Shown: positions 27,065-36,648 of the stretch, piece after piece
Layout: each line of letters opens with the position of its first letter
Position numbering within the stretch: position 1 is the first letter of the stretch
Origin: Lachnoclostridium sp. An181
Lineage (GTDB): Bacteria > Bacillota > Clostridia > Lachnospirales > Lachnospiraceae
Direction: 5' to 3'
DNA: 64,000 bases
Assembly (NCBI RefSeq): GCF_002160325.1
Contig: NZ_NFKJ01000013.1
Location: forward strand, 1 to 64,000
Program-made: the position numbers and the translations under genes
Notes under the pieces: generated by a model
Databases searched by the model: none
What the model was told of the DNA's origin: nothing
Seen by the model: only the letters and a program-made list of their open reading frames with translations

Positions 27065-27111
27065 AAAAAATAAAAAGCGTCTCAAGCCATCATTTTTAAG
27101 ATTTGAAACAC
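27065..27111 (-). terminator. Terminator of the Tyr-Leu tRNA transcript
   Basis: GTGTTTCAA and TTGAGACGC form a 9-bp stem with two G-U pairs, followed by TTTTTATTTTTTC on the minus strand, 15 bp past tRNA-Leu. Confidence 0.7.
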
Positions 27112-27125
27112 CCTGACCCAATCAA

Positions 27126-27212
27126 TGCCGGCGACCGGAATCGAACCGGTACGGGAGGATAAGTCCCGCAGGATTTTAAGTCCTGTGCGTCTGCCAGTTC
27201 CGCCACGCCGGC
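27126..27212 (-). tRNA. tRNA-Leu (anticodon TAA)
   Basis: An 87-nt class II tRNA with a long variable arm (CGGGACTTATCCTCCCG). The acceptor GCCGGCG pairs with CGCCGGC; anticodon loop CTTAAAA. CCA is not encoded. Confidence 0.97.
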
Positions 27213-27235
27213 AAAGCCTTTCCGCATAGCGGAAA

Positions 27236-27317
27236 TGGATGGAGGTGGATTCGAACCACCGAAAGCGTTGCTAACAGATTTACAGTCTGCCCCCTTTGGC
27301 CACTCGGGAATCCATCC
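27236..27317 (-). tRNA. tRNA-Tyr (anticodon GTA)
   Basis: An 82-nt class II tRNA. The acceptor GGATGGA pairs with TCCATCC, the anticodon loop is CTGTAAA and a long variable arm is present. It lies 23 nt upstream of tRNA-Leu. CCA is not encoded. Confidence 0.97.
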
Positions 27318-27352
27318 ATATCTTGACATTTTCAATGTCCTGACAAGTTGTT

Positions 27353-27381
27353 ATTATACAGTACATGCCCTAAAAAATCAA
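27353..27381 (-). promoter_or_regulatory. Promoter of the Tyr-Leu tRNA pair
   Basis: TTGATT (27376-27381), a 17-bp spacer and TATAAT (27353-27358) on the minus strand. The 5' leader holds a small GACATT/AATGTC hairpin. Confidence 0.75.
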
Positions 27382-27425
27382 GCACATTTTATAATTACCC
27401 AAGTTTCTCTATGCCCTTTTTAAGT

Positions 27426-27470
27426 AAAAATGCGGAAAACAGACAGCTCTGATACTCTCTGAGTTCCGCA
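27426..27470 (-). terminator. Terminator of the LCP gene
   Basis: TGCGGAA and TTCCGCA pair across a 26-nt loop and are followed on the minus strand by TTTTTAC, just after the LCP stop codon. Confidence 0.7.
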
Positions 27471-27478
27471 TAAGCTTT

Positions 27479-29215
27479 TTATTCTGATGTGGTTGTATAT
27501 TCTTCCAATACTTGGCCTTTTTCGACTTTGTTGATCATCTCTTTGATACTGTCCACACTGTTCTCATCAGGCAGGCAGACATAAACTGATTCGCCTGGCA
27601 TGGAATAACAATCTGAAGTTCTGTACTGTGTTCCTTCAGCTGCAACGGATGTAATATACCACTTCGCATTTGTTTTCAGCTGATTTCTGATCAGTCTTGT
27701 AAGCTGGTCTGTAGACATATTCGTATCCACACTCTTTGCCACACTATCCATAATGCTTCCGGCTTTTACAAGCATATTCGGGGTGACCAATTTTTTGATC
27801 ATTCCGGTCAATACGGCTTGTTGATTTTTTCCTCTCTGATTGTCTCCGTCTGCAAGATTATGTCTTTCTCTGCAGAATGCAAGCGCTTCTTTACCGTTGA
27901 AATGATTCATACCCTTCTTTACGGAAACAACCGCACCTGCATCTGTTCCGGTCTCAAACTCATACTCAGACACCACATCCACTCCTCCGAGGGTGTCGAT
28001 GATCTCAATCATAGAAGTAAAATTTATCCTTGCATAAAACGGAATATCCACTCCGTACAGTTCAGACAAGGTCGCCATGGAACGGTCCACTCCGTACAGG
28101 CCGGCATGCGTCAGCTTATCCTCCTGTCCTCTTGAGATGCCCGGTATCGGGATATAGTAGTCTCTTGGCGTGGTCACAAGAAGTATCTGATGTGACTGCG
28201 GATTTACCGTGGCGATAATGTTGACGTCACTTCTGCTCGTCTCGCTCACATCTCCGTACGTGTCAATTCCACTGATATAGACAGTAAAAGGCTCCTTTTC
28301 AACCGATACATCCAGCGACAGATTTTCCATCTCTGTCTTAATTTCATACTCATAGATGACTTTTATACTGTCTTTGTAAGCTGAAAATGATTCCTCAAGT
28401 AATTCTGTGTAACCTTCATTGTAGATAATGGCTTTTACTTTTCCATCATGCAGCGCTTTTGCCTGCTCACTGATATTATCATAAGTCTGTGTCGCCACCT
28501 CTTTGCCAATCTCTTTGTTGATCTTATCCACAGCCTTCTGCACTTTCATACCATCCATCTGATACTGAACACCAAAAGTATAGTCCTTGGCATCCTTCAG
28601 ATCATTTGCACTGTCATCCTTGAGCACAGCCACAACCATACGGTCCAATTTATAATTTGCATTTGTGATCTTTCCGACAATATCGTATGTTTTATATACC
28701 CAGAAAGAACCAACCAAAAGAATAATACTTACAATAACGCTGAATATCTTTCCTGCCAGTCCTTTTTTGCTTGCTTTGAGCTGACTGAACAAAGTAAGCA
28801 GCGCAAGCAATACCAGTATACCTCCTACAGCCAAAAGCTGCAGTGTCGGCACAATATTTAACCAGACTAAAAGCGACATAAAAAGCCCTGATGCCATCAG
28901 CTGAAGTACAAACAGGATGAGTCCTGTATTCTTACTTGGCCTGTTAGCCCGGTTCTCCATACGTTTCTGGTGCTTTTTCCGTCTTTCTTCCATCCTTTTT
29001 AATTGTTCTTCCTGACGCTTTTTTTCTTTCTGCGCTTTTCTTTCAGCAATTATATCTGCGTCCCGAGATTTCTGTCTGGAAGTTTTTCTATTTTCGTTTC
29101 TGTTTCTTTTCTGTTCCTGTCTCTTTTCAAGCTGCCCTGCTTCGAGTTGATTTCTCCTGAAATTCTCCTCCTGGCGCCTTCCGGCATTTCTTCTTCCATT
29201 CTCTCTTTCGGCCAT
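27479..29215 (-). CDS. LytR-CpsA-Psr (LCP) family glycopolymer transferase
   Basis: A 578-residue membrane protein. An unusually basic, coiled N-terminal tail of about 95 residues (rich in Arg/Lys/Glu/Gln) is followed by three helices near 97-119, 122-142 and 153-173. An extracytoplasmic accessory domain spans about 185-310 and the LCP domain about 315-475, with SRSDVNIIATV and TTPRDYYIPIP carrying the conserved Asp and Arg residues and CRERH later. LCP enzymes attach teichoic acids or capsule glycans to peptidoglycan. It has its own promoter and terminator, so it is probably monocistronic. Confidence 0.92.
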   Translation of the reverse strand: MAERENGRRNAGRRQEENFRRNQLEAGQLEKRQEQKRNRNENRKTSRQKSRDADIIAERKAQKEKKRQEEQLKRMEERRKKHQKRMENRANRPSKNTGLILFVLQLMASGLFMSLLVWLNIVPTLQLLAVGGILVLLALLTLFSQLKASKKGLAGKIFSVIVSIILLVGSFWVYKTYDIVGKITNANYKLDRMVVAVLKDDSANDLKDAKDYTFGVQYQMDGMKVQKAVDKINKEIGKEVATQTYDNISEQAKALHDGKVKAIIYNEGYTELLEESFSAYKDSIKVIYEYEIKTEMENLSLDVSVEKEPFTVYISGIDTYGDVSETSRSDVNIIATVNPQSHQILLVTTPRDYYIPIPGISRGQEDKLTHAGLYGVDRSMATLSELYGVDIPFYARINFTSMIEIIDTLGGVDVVSEYEFETGTDAGAVVSVKKGMNHFNGKEALAFCRERHNLADGDNQRGKNQQAVLTGMIKKLVTPNMLVKAGSIMDSVAKSVDTNMSTDQLTRLIRNQLKTNAKWYITSVAAEGTQYRTSDCYSMPGESVYVCLPDENSVDSIKEMINKVEKGQVLEEYTTTSE

Positions 29216-29262
29216 ATTTCTCTTTTGTTCCTTTCTTCAATCAATCCATATGTACCGCCGCC

Positions 29263-29291
29263 ATTATAACATCGTTTGATATTGAAGACAA
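29263..29291 (-). promoter_or_regulatory. Promoter of the LCP gene
   Basis: TTGTCT (29286-29291), a 17-bp spacer and an extended TG-T-TATAAT (TATAAT at 29263-29268) on the minus strand. It directly abuts the GH13 stop codon. Confidence 0.8.
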
Positions 29292-31352
29292 CTAAAAATT
29301 CCCGGCCTGCTCTTTTTCCTCCAAAATCAACGCTGAATGGGGACCCATTATTACTACTATTTCTCCATTCTCAATAATATATTCCTCATATTCTGTAGTA
29401 TAACCTTTTTCATAGGAATACAAAAGTCTTTTCATTCTTCCCGACATCGCCGTCTCTGCCATCCAAACCGGAACGACCACTTCCCGGCGCTCTTTTGAAT
29501 TATTTATGACAACAATTATTTTTTCATCTTCCATAAATCGTCCGTAGGAAAGCAGATGCTCTCCCCACGTCAGCATTTTTACAGAACCTGTTTTTAAAAC
29601 CGGATGTTCTTTGTGAATACGGATGATATCTTTGTGGAACTTAAGCAGTTCCTGATTCTCGCGTCCCCAGGGATAAGTTCTTCTGTCATCCGGGTCTGTG
29701 TATCCGCAAAGCCCGGCCTCATCCCCGTAATATACAGTAGGTGCGCCCGGCCATGTCATCTGTATGACCACAGCTTCCCTCATCACACATTCCATCACGC
29801 CTTTTTCTGCATCCTCTGAGTTTTTGTATGTAATTCTGCCAGGCTCTCTGTTGGTCCTTGTCAGAAAACGGGAATGGTCGTGATTAGACAGCTCATTCAT
29901 AGCTGTCTGAAGAGACGGACACATCATGTTTGCCATATGATGTCTCATAGCTCCTATGAAATAGTCCGCATTTCCGTACAAATCTCCTCTGTACTCATCA
30001 CTGTGTTTCTCCATTCCTGTCAGAAACCATGTGACAGGCTCCATAAAGGCATCGTAGTTCATGACTGTATCCCACTCATCACCCTGCAGCCAGTCGCTTG
30101 GGTCTCCGTAATGCTCCGCCAAAATAAGAGCCTCAGGGTTTGCCTCTTTTACTGCTTTTCTGAACTTCTTCCAGAATTTGTGATTGTATTCATTGCCCTG
30201 GCCTAAATCAGCGGCCACGTCTAGACGCCATCCATCCGCATTGTACGGAGGGCTGACCCATTTACGCCCGATATTTAAAATATACTCTTCAAGCTCCCTG
30301 GATCCTTCATAGTTGAGTTTTGGCAGTGTATGATGTCCCCACCATCCTTCGTAATTGTCATTTTGCGGCCAGCACTCGCCCTCCTGATTGTAAAAATGAA
30401 AGTAATCGCGATAAGGGCTTTTTCTGTCCAGGTAAGCTCCCGGCGCATATCCGTCCGCTTGTTCATAGATGCGCTCAGCATCCATCCACTTGTTAAAGGA
30501 ACCACAGTGATTGAAGACCCCGTCAATGATCACCCTTATATTTCTTTTATGCGCTTCCTCCACCAAGCGGATAAAGAGCCGGTTGCTTGCCTCCAGGTTT
30601 CTCTTGTCTGTGGTGCGGACCCGATACTTTTCCGCATTTCTGTTGCTCATCGCATTTTCAGGAAGCACTCCATCATGATCTACCACGATCTTTCCAATAT
30701 GCGGATCAATATAATCATAATCCTGCGTGTCGTATTTGTGGTTGGATGGGGAGACAAACAGAGGATTAAAATAGATGACTTCTATTCCCAGATCCTCCAG
30801 GTAATCCAGTTTTTGGATCACGCCCTCCAGATCCCCACCATAAAATTCTCTGACATCCATAACCTCTGGATATTTATTCCAATCCGTCACTCTGACACAT
30901 TTTTGATTGATATAAATGTATTCATTTGTCTCCACATCATTGGTTTTGTCGCCGTTGAAGAAACGGTCCACATAAATCTGATACATGACCGCCCCTTTTG
31001 CCCAGTCCGGCGTGCGGAATCCCGGCACTACATTGAACTCATAAGTCCCGACTCTCTCCTGTGTCACTCCGCCACGGTGAAAATAGCAGACATCATCTCC
31101 TTTTTTCACCTGAAAGTAATAGCTCAATCCGCCCACTCCGATCCTGACCGAAGTTCTGTAAAAGTCAAACGTATCCCCTTTTGTGTTCTTTTCCTTTTTC
31201 ATCTGGATATTTCCAAAACCCGTCAGCAACCGCACTTCATCTGCATCATCTTTAGCCGTCCGAAAGCGGAGTGTAACCACATCCCCGACTTCCGGCTCAT
31301 TGGGAAAAATATAGTTTTCTGTTCCGTCACTGAATAATGCCTGTAAGTTCAT
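29292..31352 (-). CDS. Cytoplasmic GH13 alpha-amylase family enzyme (neopullulanase/maltogenic type)
   Basis: A 686-residue enzyme. The ATG chosen lies 5 bp after AAGGATG and 13 bp past ftsH; a start 18 codons upstream would fall inside ftsH. An N-terminal beta domain of about 120 residues (CBM34-like) precedes the TIM barrel: VIIDGVFNHCG, nucleophile Asp in DGWRLDVAAD, acid/base Glu in LILAEHYGD and Asp in ELSNHDHSRF. A C-terminal beta domain follows. No signal peptide is present, so it acts inside the cell, probably on imported malto-oligosaccharides or cyclodextrins. The subfamily is inferred. Confidence 0.9.
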   Translation of the reverse strand: MNLQALFSDGTENYIFPNEPEVGDVVTLRFRTAKDDADEVRLLTGFGNIQMKKEKNTKGDTFDFYRTSVRIGVGGLSYYFQVKKGDDVCYFHRGGVTQERVGTYEFNVVPGFRTPDWAKGAVMYQIYVDRFFNGDKTNDVETNEYIYINQKCVRVTDWNKYPEVMDVREFYGGDLEGVIQKLDYLEDLGIEVIYFNPLFVSPSNHKYDTQDYDYIDPHIGKIVVDHDGVLPENAMSNRNAEKYRVRTTDKRNLEASNRLFIRLVEEAHKRNIRVIIDGVFNHCGSFNKWMDAERIYEQADGYAPGAYLDRKSPYRDYFHFYNQEGECWPQNDNYEGWWGHHTLPKLNYEGSRELEEYILNIGRKWVSPPYNADGWRLDVAADLGQGNEYNHKFWKKFRKAVKEANPEALILAEHYGDPSDWLQGDEWDTVMNYDAFMEPVTWFLTGMEKHSDEYRGDLYGNADYFIGAMRHHMANMMCPSLQTAMNELSNHDHSRFLTRTNREPGRITYKNSEDAEKGVMECVMREAVVIQMTWPGAPTVYYGDEAGLCGYTDPDDRRTYPWGRENQELLKFHKDIIRIHKEHPVLKTGSVKMLTWGEHLLSYGRFMEDEKIIVVINNSKERREVVVPVWMAETAMSGRMKRLLYSYEKGYTTEYEEYIIENGEIVVIMGPHSALILEEKEQAGNF

Positions 31353-31365
31353 ATTATCATCCTTC

Positions 31366-33207
31366 TTATGCTTCCACTTGTTCTGTTTGCTCAAACAAGG
31401 CCTCAAATTCTTCCCTTGTGATCTTTTCTTTTTTCAATAAAAGGTCCGCACACTTGTAGAGCACACCTTCATTCTCTTTGATGATCGCTTTTGCTTTTGC
31501 GTAGCATCCATCAATAATGCGTTTCACTTCTTCGTCGATCTGACCTGCCACATTTTCGCCATATGCTCTGGATGTGTGGGCCAAATCTCTTCCGATAAAT
31601 ACTTCATCGCTGTCGTTGTCATAGTTGATAAGTCCAAGTTTTTCAGACATACCAAATTTTGTCACCATTGCCCTTGCCTTTGCAGTTGCGTCTTTAATAT
31701 CCTGGGATGCTCCTGTTGTAATATCGTCAAATACTTCTTCCTCAGCTACGCGTCCCCCAAGGGCTACTGTGATATCCTGAAGCATCTTTCCTCTTGTATT
31801 GAAAATGTCATCTCTTTCAGGCAACGGCATGGTATAGCCCGCAGCCCCAACTCCTGTCGGAATGATGGAGACACTGTACACCGGACCTACGTCCGGCAGT
31901 ACATGGAATAAAATTGCATGCCCTGCTTCGTGGAACGCGGTGATCTTTTTCTCTTTGTCCGAAATTACACGGCTCTTCTTCTCTGCGCCGATCCCGACTT
32001 TTACAAAAGCATGCCTGATATCCTCCTGTCTGATATAGACATTTCCGGATTTTGCCGCCAGAATGGCAGCCTCGTTGAGAAGATTCTCAAGGTCTGCTCC
32101 TGTAAATCCCGCTGTTGTCTGCGCAACCTGTTTTAAATCCACATCATCCCCCAAAGGTTTCCCTTTTGCGTGAACATTTAAAATTTCTTGTCTTCCTCTG
32201 ACATCAGGCCTTCCCACAGCCACTTTCCTGTCAAATCTTCCAGGCCTTAAAATCGCCGGGTCAAGAATATCCACACGGTTTGTGGCCGCCATCACAATGA
32301 TTCCTTCGTTTACGCCAAAGCCGTCCATTTCCACGAGGAGCTGGTTCAAAGTCTGCTCCCTCTCGTCATGGCCGCCGCCCATTCCAGTGCCGCGCCTTCT
32401 GGCCACTGCATCGATCTCATCGATAAAGATGATACACGGAGCATGTTTTTTTGCATCTTCAAACAGATCACGCACCCTGGACGCACCAACGCCGACAAAC
32501 ATTTCCACGAAATCCGAACCTGAAATGGAGAAAAACGGAACGCCCGCCTCCCCTGCAACAGCTTTTGCCAAAAGTGTCTTTCCTGTTCCCGGAGGCCCTA
32601 CAAGCAGCACACCTTTTGGAATTCTTGCACCCACCTGAATGTATTTTTTCGGGGATTTTAAAAAATCGACGACTTCCTCAAGCTCCTCCTTTTCCTCAAT
32701 CAACCCTGCAACCTGTGAAAATGTCACCTTTTTGTCCATATCCGTGCTCATCTTTGCACGGCTTTTCCCAAAGCTCATAGCCTTTGCATTTGTTCCGGCC
32801 CCCTGCCTGTTCATGAACATAAACAGGATGAATACAAGTGCCACAGTCAAAAGCATTGGCAGCAACGTGGTTGTCAGCCAACTGTCCTGCGGAACCGGCA
32901 TTACTTCGTATACAATATCCTTTTCGTTGAGAACTTCTTCCACCTGTTTTACATCTGATACAGTCACAATTTTTATCTCACTTGTATCTTTGAGCTGTAT
33001 CTCTACAGTTCCCGTAGGAATTGCTTTATTTTGCCTTACTATTGCGGCAGAGACATTGCCGTCCTCCACCTGCTGTTTGAATTCCTTGTAGGAGATTTGC
33101 CGCTCCCTGTTTTGAGCCTGGTTTGTCATCCAAAATACTCCTACGATCATCAGCAGCAAGAGGAAAAAGGTCACGCCGCCTACCCTGCTGTTTCTTTTTT
33201 TATTCAA
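31366..33207 (-). CDS. ftsH: ATP-dependent zinc metalloprotease FtsH
   Basis: A 613-residue membrane-bound AAA protease. Helices lie near 10-28 and 108-128. Walker A is GPPGTGKT, Walker B is [10 protein letters not shown], the second region of homology is [20 protein letters not shown], and the zinc site is HEAGH with a later Asp/Glu ligand. It degrades misfolded membrane proteins and some regulators. The start is TTG, 9 bp after GGAGG; an ATG closer to that site opens a three-codon frame whose TGA overlaps the TTG. Its position after tilS-hpt matches Bacillus. Confidence 0.96.
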   Translation of the reverse strand: MNKKRNSRVGGVTFFLLLLMIVGVFWMTNQAQNRERQISYKEFKQQVEDGNVSAAIVRQNKAIPTGTVEIQLKDTSEIKIVTVSDVKQVEEVLNEKDIVYEVMPVPQDSWLTTTLLPMLLTVALVFILFMFMNRQGAGTNAKAMSFGKSRAKMSTDMDKKVTFSQVAGLIEEKEELEEVVDFLKSPKKYIQVGARIPKGVLLVGPPGTGKTLLAKAVAGEAGVPFFSISGSDFVEMFVGVGASRVRDLFEDAKKHAPCIIFIDEIDAVARRRGTGMGGGHDEREQTLNQLLVEMDGFGVNEGIIVMAATNRVDILDPAILRPGRFDRKVAVGRPDVRGRQEILNVHAKGKPLGDDVDLKQVAQTTAGFTGADLENLLNEAAILAAKSGNVYIRQEDIRHAFVKVGIGAEKKSRVISDKEKKITAFHEAGHAILFHVLPDVGPVYSVSIIPTGVGAAGYTMPLPERDDIFNTRGKMLQDITVALGGRVAEEEVFDDITTGASQDIKDATAKARAMVTKFGMSEKLGLINYDNDSDEVFIGRDLAHTSRAYGENVAGQIDEEVKRIIDGCYAKAKAIIKENEGVLYKCADLLLKKEKITREEFEALFEQTEQVEA

Positions 33208-33223
33208 TTTTCCATTTCCTCCT

Positions 33224-33751
33224 TTATTCCGCGCCTTCTACCACACCGATATACGGAAGGTTTCTGTATTTCTGCGCATAATCCAGGCCATATCCCACGA
33301 CAAATTCATCCGGAATATTAAACCCAACATAGTCTACTTTCACGTCCCTTACACGGCGCTCCGGCTTATCCAGCAGAGTACAAAGCCTCATGCTTTTCGG
33401 CCCTCTCTTTTTCAGGATTTCCAAGAGATAGAACAATGTGCGCCCCGAATCAATGATATCCTCCACGACAAGTACGTCTTTTCCCTCAAGCGTTTCATCC
33501 AGATCCTTTGCAATCTTTACCACACCGCTTGACGAAGTGCCGTCTCCGTAGCTGCTCACGCTCATAAAATCCATGGATACCGGCACTGAGATCCTCTTTG
33601 CCAATTCACACATAAAAAATACGCCGCCCTTTAAAACACAGATCAGATGCACCTGTTTTCCCGCATAATCCTCACTGATCTTTTTGCCAAGTGTCTCAAT
33701 TCTCTCATTTACCTCTTCTTCCGGTATCAATACTTTGACTGTCTCTGCCAT
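33224..33751 (-). CDS. hpt: Hypoxanthine phosphoribosyltransferase
   Basis: A 175-residue purine salvage enzyme, starting MAETVKVLIP after GGAGGAG. The PRPP-binding motif is VLVVEDIIDSGRTL near 97-110; the C-terminal substrate loop is VDYVGFNIPDEFVVGYGLDY. It converts hypoxanthine or guanine to IMP or GMP. The start lies 47 bp inside the end of tilS in another frame. The tilS-hpt-ftsH order is conserved across Firmicutes. Confidence 0.95.
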   Translation of the reverse strand: MAETVKVLIPEEEVNERIETLGKKISEDYAGKQVHLICVLKGGVFFMCELAKRISVPVSMDFMSVSSYGDGTSSSGVVKIAKDLDETLEGKDVLVVEDIIDSGRTLFYLLEILKKRGPKSMRLCTLLDKPERRVRDVKVDYVGFNIPDEFVVGYGLDYAQKYRNLPYIGVVEGAE

Positions 33752-35099
33752 CTTCTTCTCCTCCATCTATTTGTATTTCCAAAACTGTCTTCGTATGTCT
33801 GCCAATTTGGTATGTGCTGCTCGTACGATATCCCACAACCCAGAGAATGCAGTTTCCGTTTGCTGCCAGAAGGATCTTCCCTCTCTCCTGACTTGGAATC
33901 TTCTCATTGATAAAGTAAGATTTCAGTTTCTGTCTTCTGCCTTTTTTATCAATGATAAGATAGTCTCCGGGCCTGCGGGTGCGTATCTCCACATTACCTT
34001 TTATTATATCATAGTCAAACCATTTCGTGTACTTTTTTTGCGGCGGCTCCATGTCCTCTTTTCTTTCAAAAATTCGAAAAGCTGCCCTGTATGGGCCTTT
34101 TTCCGCCATTTCTTCCAGATCTTGCGTATATCTCTCAACAACCACACCCTCATATATTCTTCTTGCCTGCATCCCGTAAGGCAGCGAAATCTTACGCCCT
34201 GTCTGCAGGAAAAAAAGATTCTCCACACCAGAAACATGTACCTGGCCAATATCCTTTTCTTTTTTTGCACACCTTGCAAGTGCTCTGTGAATGACCATGG
34301 TCCGCAGTATTTTGGGCACATTTCCCCACAGAGAGGACAAAAGCAAAATCCTTCCTTGATCCTCATCCACATGTTCTTTGTACACCGAGACTGTTTGGTC
34401 CTCCATGTAGTCGGATACGAGCCTTATCTGCTCCATTGTCTGGTTCATATGAAGAACCGCCTGAGTATTTACCTCAGAGGCAAGAAACGGAAGGACGTTG
34501 TGCCTCACACGATTTCTCGTATAAATGTCTTCAAAATTGGTAACATCTGTACAGTACAAAATACCCTGCTCTTTAAGATACCTTTCTATTTCCTTTCTCG
34601 ACACGCAAAGAAGCGGCCTGATCCAAATTTCCCTTACAGGGTACATTCCTCCAAGCCCTCTAAGGCCTGTCCCTCTCGCCAGATGCAAAATCATCGTTTC
34701 TGCATTGTCTTCCATGTGGTGGGCAAGTGCGATCTTTGCTCCTCCTACTTTCCCGGCTGCATCCATGAAACATTCTCTGCGCACTTCCCGCCCTGCCTCC
34801 TCTGTAGATTGTTTCCTTTTTTTTGCAATGCATTCGATATCCTTGCGATAAATCATGCAGCAAATTCCATTTTTTCTGCACACTTCCTCCACATATCTTT
34901 CATCCTCAAGCGCCTCCGTCCCCCGCAGACAATGATTCACATGCACTACTGTGATCTCAAGAGCATACTCTTCCTTTAATTCCATGAGCATGAAAAGAAG
35001 GCATATGGAATCTGCACCTCCCGATACGCCTACAACTACTTTGTCCCCTTTTTCCAGCATATGATACTCTTGCACATATGCCCTCACTTTTTCTTTCAT
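33705..35099 (-). CDS. tilS: tRNA(Ile)-lysidine synthetase
   Basis: A 464-residue enzyme, starting MKEKVRAYVQEY about 10 bp after AAAGGAT. The PP-loop ATP motif is VGVSGGADS near 26-34; HVNHCLRG and HHMEDNAETMILHLARGTGLRGLGG are family landmarks. The C-terminal part (about 330-464) is the substrate-binding domain. It modifies C34 of tRNA-Ile2 to lysidine so that AUA is read as Ile. The C terminus extends past the start of hpt. Confidence 0.95.
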   Translation of the reverse strand: MKEKVRAYVQEYHMLEKGDKVVVGVSGGADSICLLFMLMELKEEYALEITVVHVNHCLRGTEALEDERYVEEVCRKNGICCMIYRKDIECIAKKRKQSTEEAGREVRRECFMDAAGKVGGAKIALAHHMEDNAETMILHLARGTGLRGLGGMYPVREIWIRPLLCVSRKEIERYLKEQGILYCTDVTNFEDIYTRNRVRHNVLPFLASEVNTQAVLHMNQTMEQIRLVSDYMEDQTVSVYKEHVDEDQGRILLLSSLWGNVPKILRTMVIHRALARCAKKEKDIGQVHVSGVENLFFLQTGRKISLPYGMQARRIYEGVVVERYTQDLEEMAEKGPYRAAFRIFERKEDMEPPQKKYTKWFDYDIIKGNVEIRTRRPGDYLIIDKKGRRQKLKSYFINEKIPSQERGKILLAANGNCILWVVGYRTSSTYQIGRHTKTVLEIQIDGGEEDGRDSQSIDTGRRGK

Positions 35100-35146
35100 A
35101 ACGAACATTATCCTTTGTTTTATGTTTATGATTAAACTCAAATATA

Positions 35147-36553
35147 TCAGATTTTCCATATTCCTACAACAAGAACCGTCATATCATCCAGCGGAGCCTC
35201 GCCTGTGAACTCCAGCACCTGCTCAAGAATATATTTTGCAATTTCTTTGGGATTTAAAAATGCGCATCCTTTGACGATCATATCCATCAGCACATCCTGT
35301 TCCTGATATGGGAACGCATCCAGTACCCCATCCGTTATCATGATCACAAAATCTCCGTGCTCCAGCTGTCTTACAGTGCATGCAGGCTCCAGTTTTCTGA
35401 CCACTCCAAGCGGAAGACTTTCCGACACGATCTTTTCCACCTTTTCCCCGCGTTTTATATATGTAGTGGATGCTCCTACTTTCATGGATTCATAGGTTCC
35501 GTTATACAGGTCAAACACCGACATATCCAGAGTGGAAAAACAAATATCCTCCCTTCCCATCACAAGCGCTGTATTCATCATCTCCACAGCTGTCTCCTTG
35601 GGAAATCCGGCATCCAGAAGTTCTTCCAGCATCTCCACCACCATGGCACTCTCCTTGCTGGCTTTTTCCCCGCTGCCCATACCGTCTGAGAGTACTGCTC
35701 CTTCTTTTCCTCCGGGCAGTTTCATCATCAAAAAACTGTCTCCGGATACCTTTTCACATCCCTTTCCAATTTTGGCCACGCCCTGCAGTGTGTAATAGCA
35801 TGGTCCTTCCACGCAGATGACAGTGGCATAATCATATCCTACGACAGGACGCTGTGCATTACCGGCCACCATATTCCTGCCAACGCATTTTGAGAGAACA
35901 CGCAGCATTTCTTTTGTCGTGATACAAAGATTTTTGGCGGACTTTAAGGTCAGATGAATTTCATATCTTCCGTCTTCTGTCACAAAAAACACCGTACTCA
36001 AAATACGAAGTCCGATTTTGCGAAACTGGTTCTTGATCTTCTTTTCCAGATGCTCATCCTCAAAAATGCTTGCCTCCAGTTCTCTGGCAGCATCCATTAC
36101 CATCTTGGCGAATGTATCAAGCTGTCTTGCACACCCTTCCCGTTCCTCCGCAATCCGGTGATTCCAAACAAGCACCTGCTTTGCATCCTGAAAACGCTCT
36201 AATGTTTCTCGCAAAAATCTCGGCGCCTGAACACAGTGCTTTTGCAGTCTGCGCTTAGTCTCCATATTCAGCTCAACGCCGTACTCCTCCACAGCAGACA
36301 TGATCTCATACACCATCTGATGCATGTACACATCTTTGTTTTCACTGCACGTTTCCTTGTACTCACATTGGCTGCACACATTTTCCTTCACCGCCGAGTA
36401 TATCTCTTCCATCTCACCCTGTCCAAAACTTTTGTCTGTCGCCTCCAGACTTAAAAACCTATCCGTAAGATGCTCCAATGATTTTGCGAATTTGTCCATC
36501 CTCACGACATACGGATTGTATATTACGGTATACCCTTCTTTCACTTCTGCCAT
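35147..36553 (-). CDS. SpoIIE-type PP2C phosphatase lacking the membrane domain
   Basis: A 468-residue protein, starting MAEVKEGYTV 9 bp after AAAGGA. The N-terminal half is helical and has a Cys cluster (CSQCEYKETC near 58-67) as in the regulatory part of SpoIIE. The C-terminal half (about 255-465) is a PP2C/SpoIIE phosphatase with GDSFLM, LSDGMGSG and MITDGVLDA. SpoIIE dephosphorylates SpoIIAA to activate sigma-F. The ten-helix membrane domain of Bacillus SpoIIE (~825 residues) is absent, and the divIC terminator just upstream leaves no room for it. The locus between divIC and tilS matches spoIIE. Confidence 0.85.
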   Translation of the reverse strand: MAEVKEGYTVIYNPYVVRMDKFAKSLEHLTDRFLSLEATDKSFGQGEMEEIYSAVKENVCSQCEYKETCSENKDVYMHQMVYEIMSAVEEYGVELNMETKRRLQKHCVQAPRFLRETLERFQDAKQVLVWNHRIAEEREGCARQLDTFAKMVMDAARELEASIFEDEHLEKKIKNQFRKIGLRILSTVFFVTEDGRYEIHLTLKSAKNLCITTKEMLRVLSKCVGRNMVAGNAQRPVVGYDYATVICVEGPCYYTLQGVAKIGKGCEKVSGDSFLMMKLPGGKEGAVLSDGMGSGEKASKESAMVVEMLEELLDAGFPKETAVEMMNTALVMGREDICFSTLDMSVFDLYNGTYESMKVGASTTYIKRGEKVEKIVSESLPLGVVRKLEPACTVRQLEHGDFVIMITDGVLDAFPYQEQDVLMDMIVKGCAFLNPKEIAKYILEQVLEFTGEAPLDDMTVLVVGIWKI

Positions 36554-36607
36554 TATACCCATTCCTTTTCTATAATAAATGTTCGTTGTTTTACAATGTA
36601 ATCGAAA

Positions 36608-36641
36608 AAATAGCTTTAGGTCATACCTAAAGCTATCTTTC
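36608..36641 (-). terminator. Terminator after divIC
   Basis: TAGCTTTAGGT and ACCTAAAGCTA form an 11-bp perfect stem with a 3-nt loop; on the minus strand TTTTTTCG follows. It separates the HU/yab/divIC transcript from the SpoIIE-like gene. Confidence 0.9.
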
Positions 36642-36648
36642 GTAAACT

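Noticed and set aside
33684-34979. A 431-codon plus-strand frame opposite tilS
   Set aside because: It is antisense to a clear tilS gene, lacks protein-like composition or motifs and has no ribosome site.
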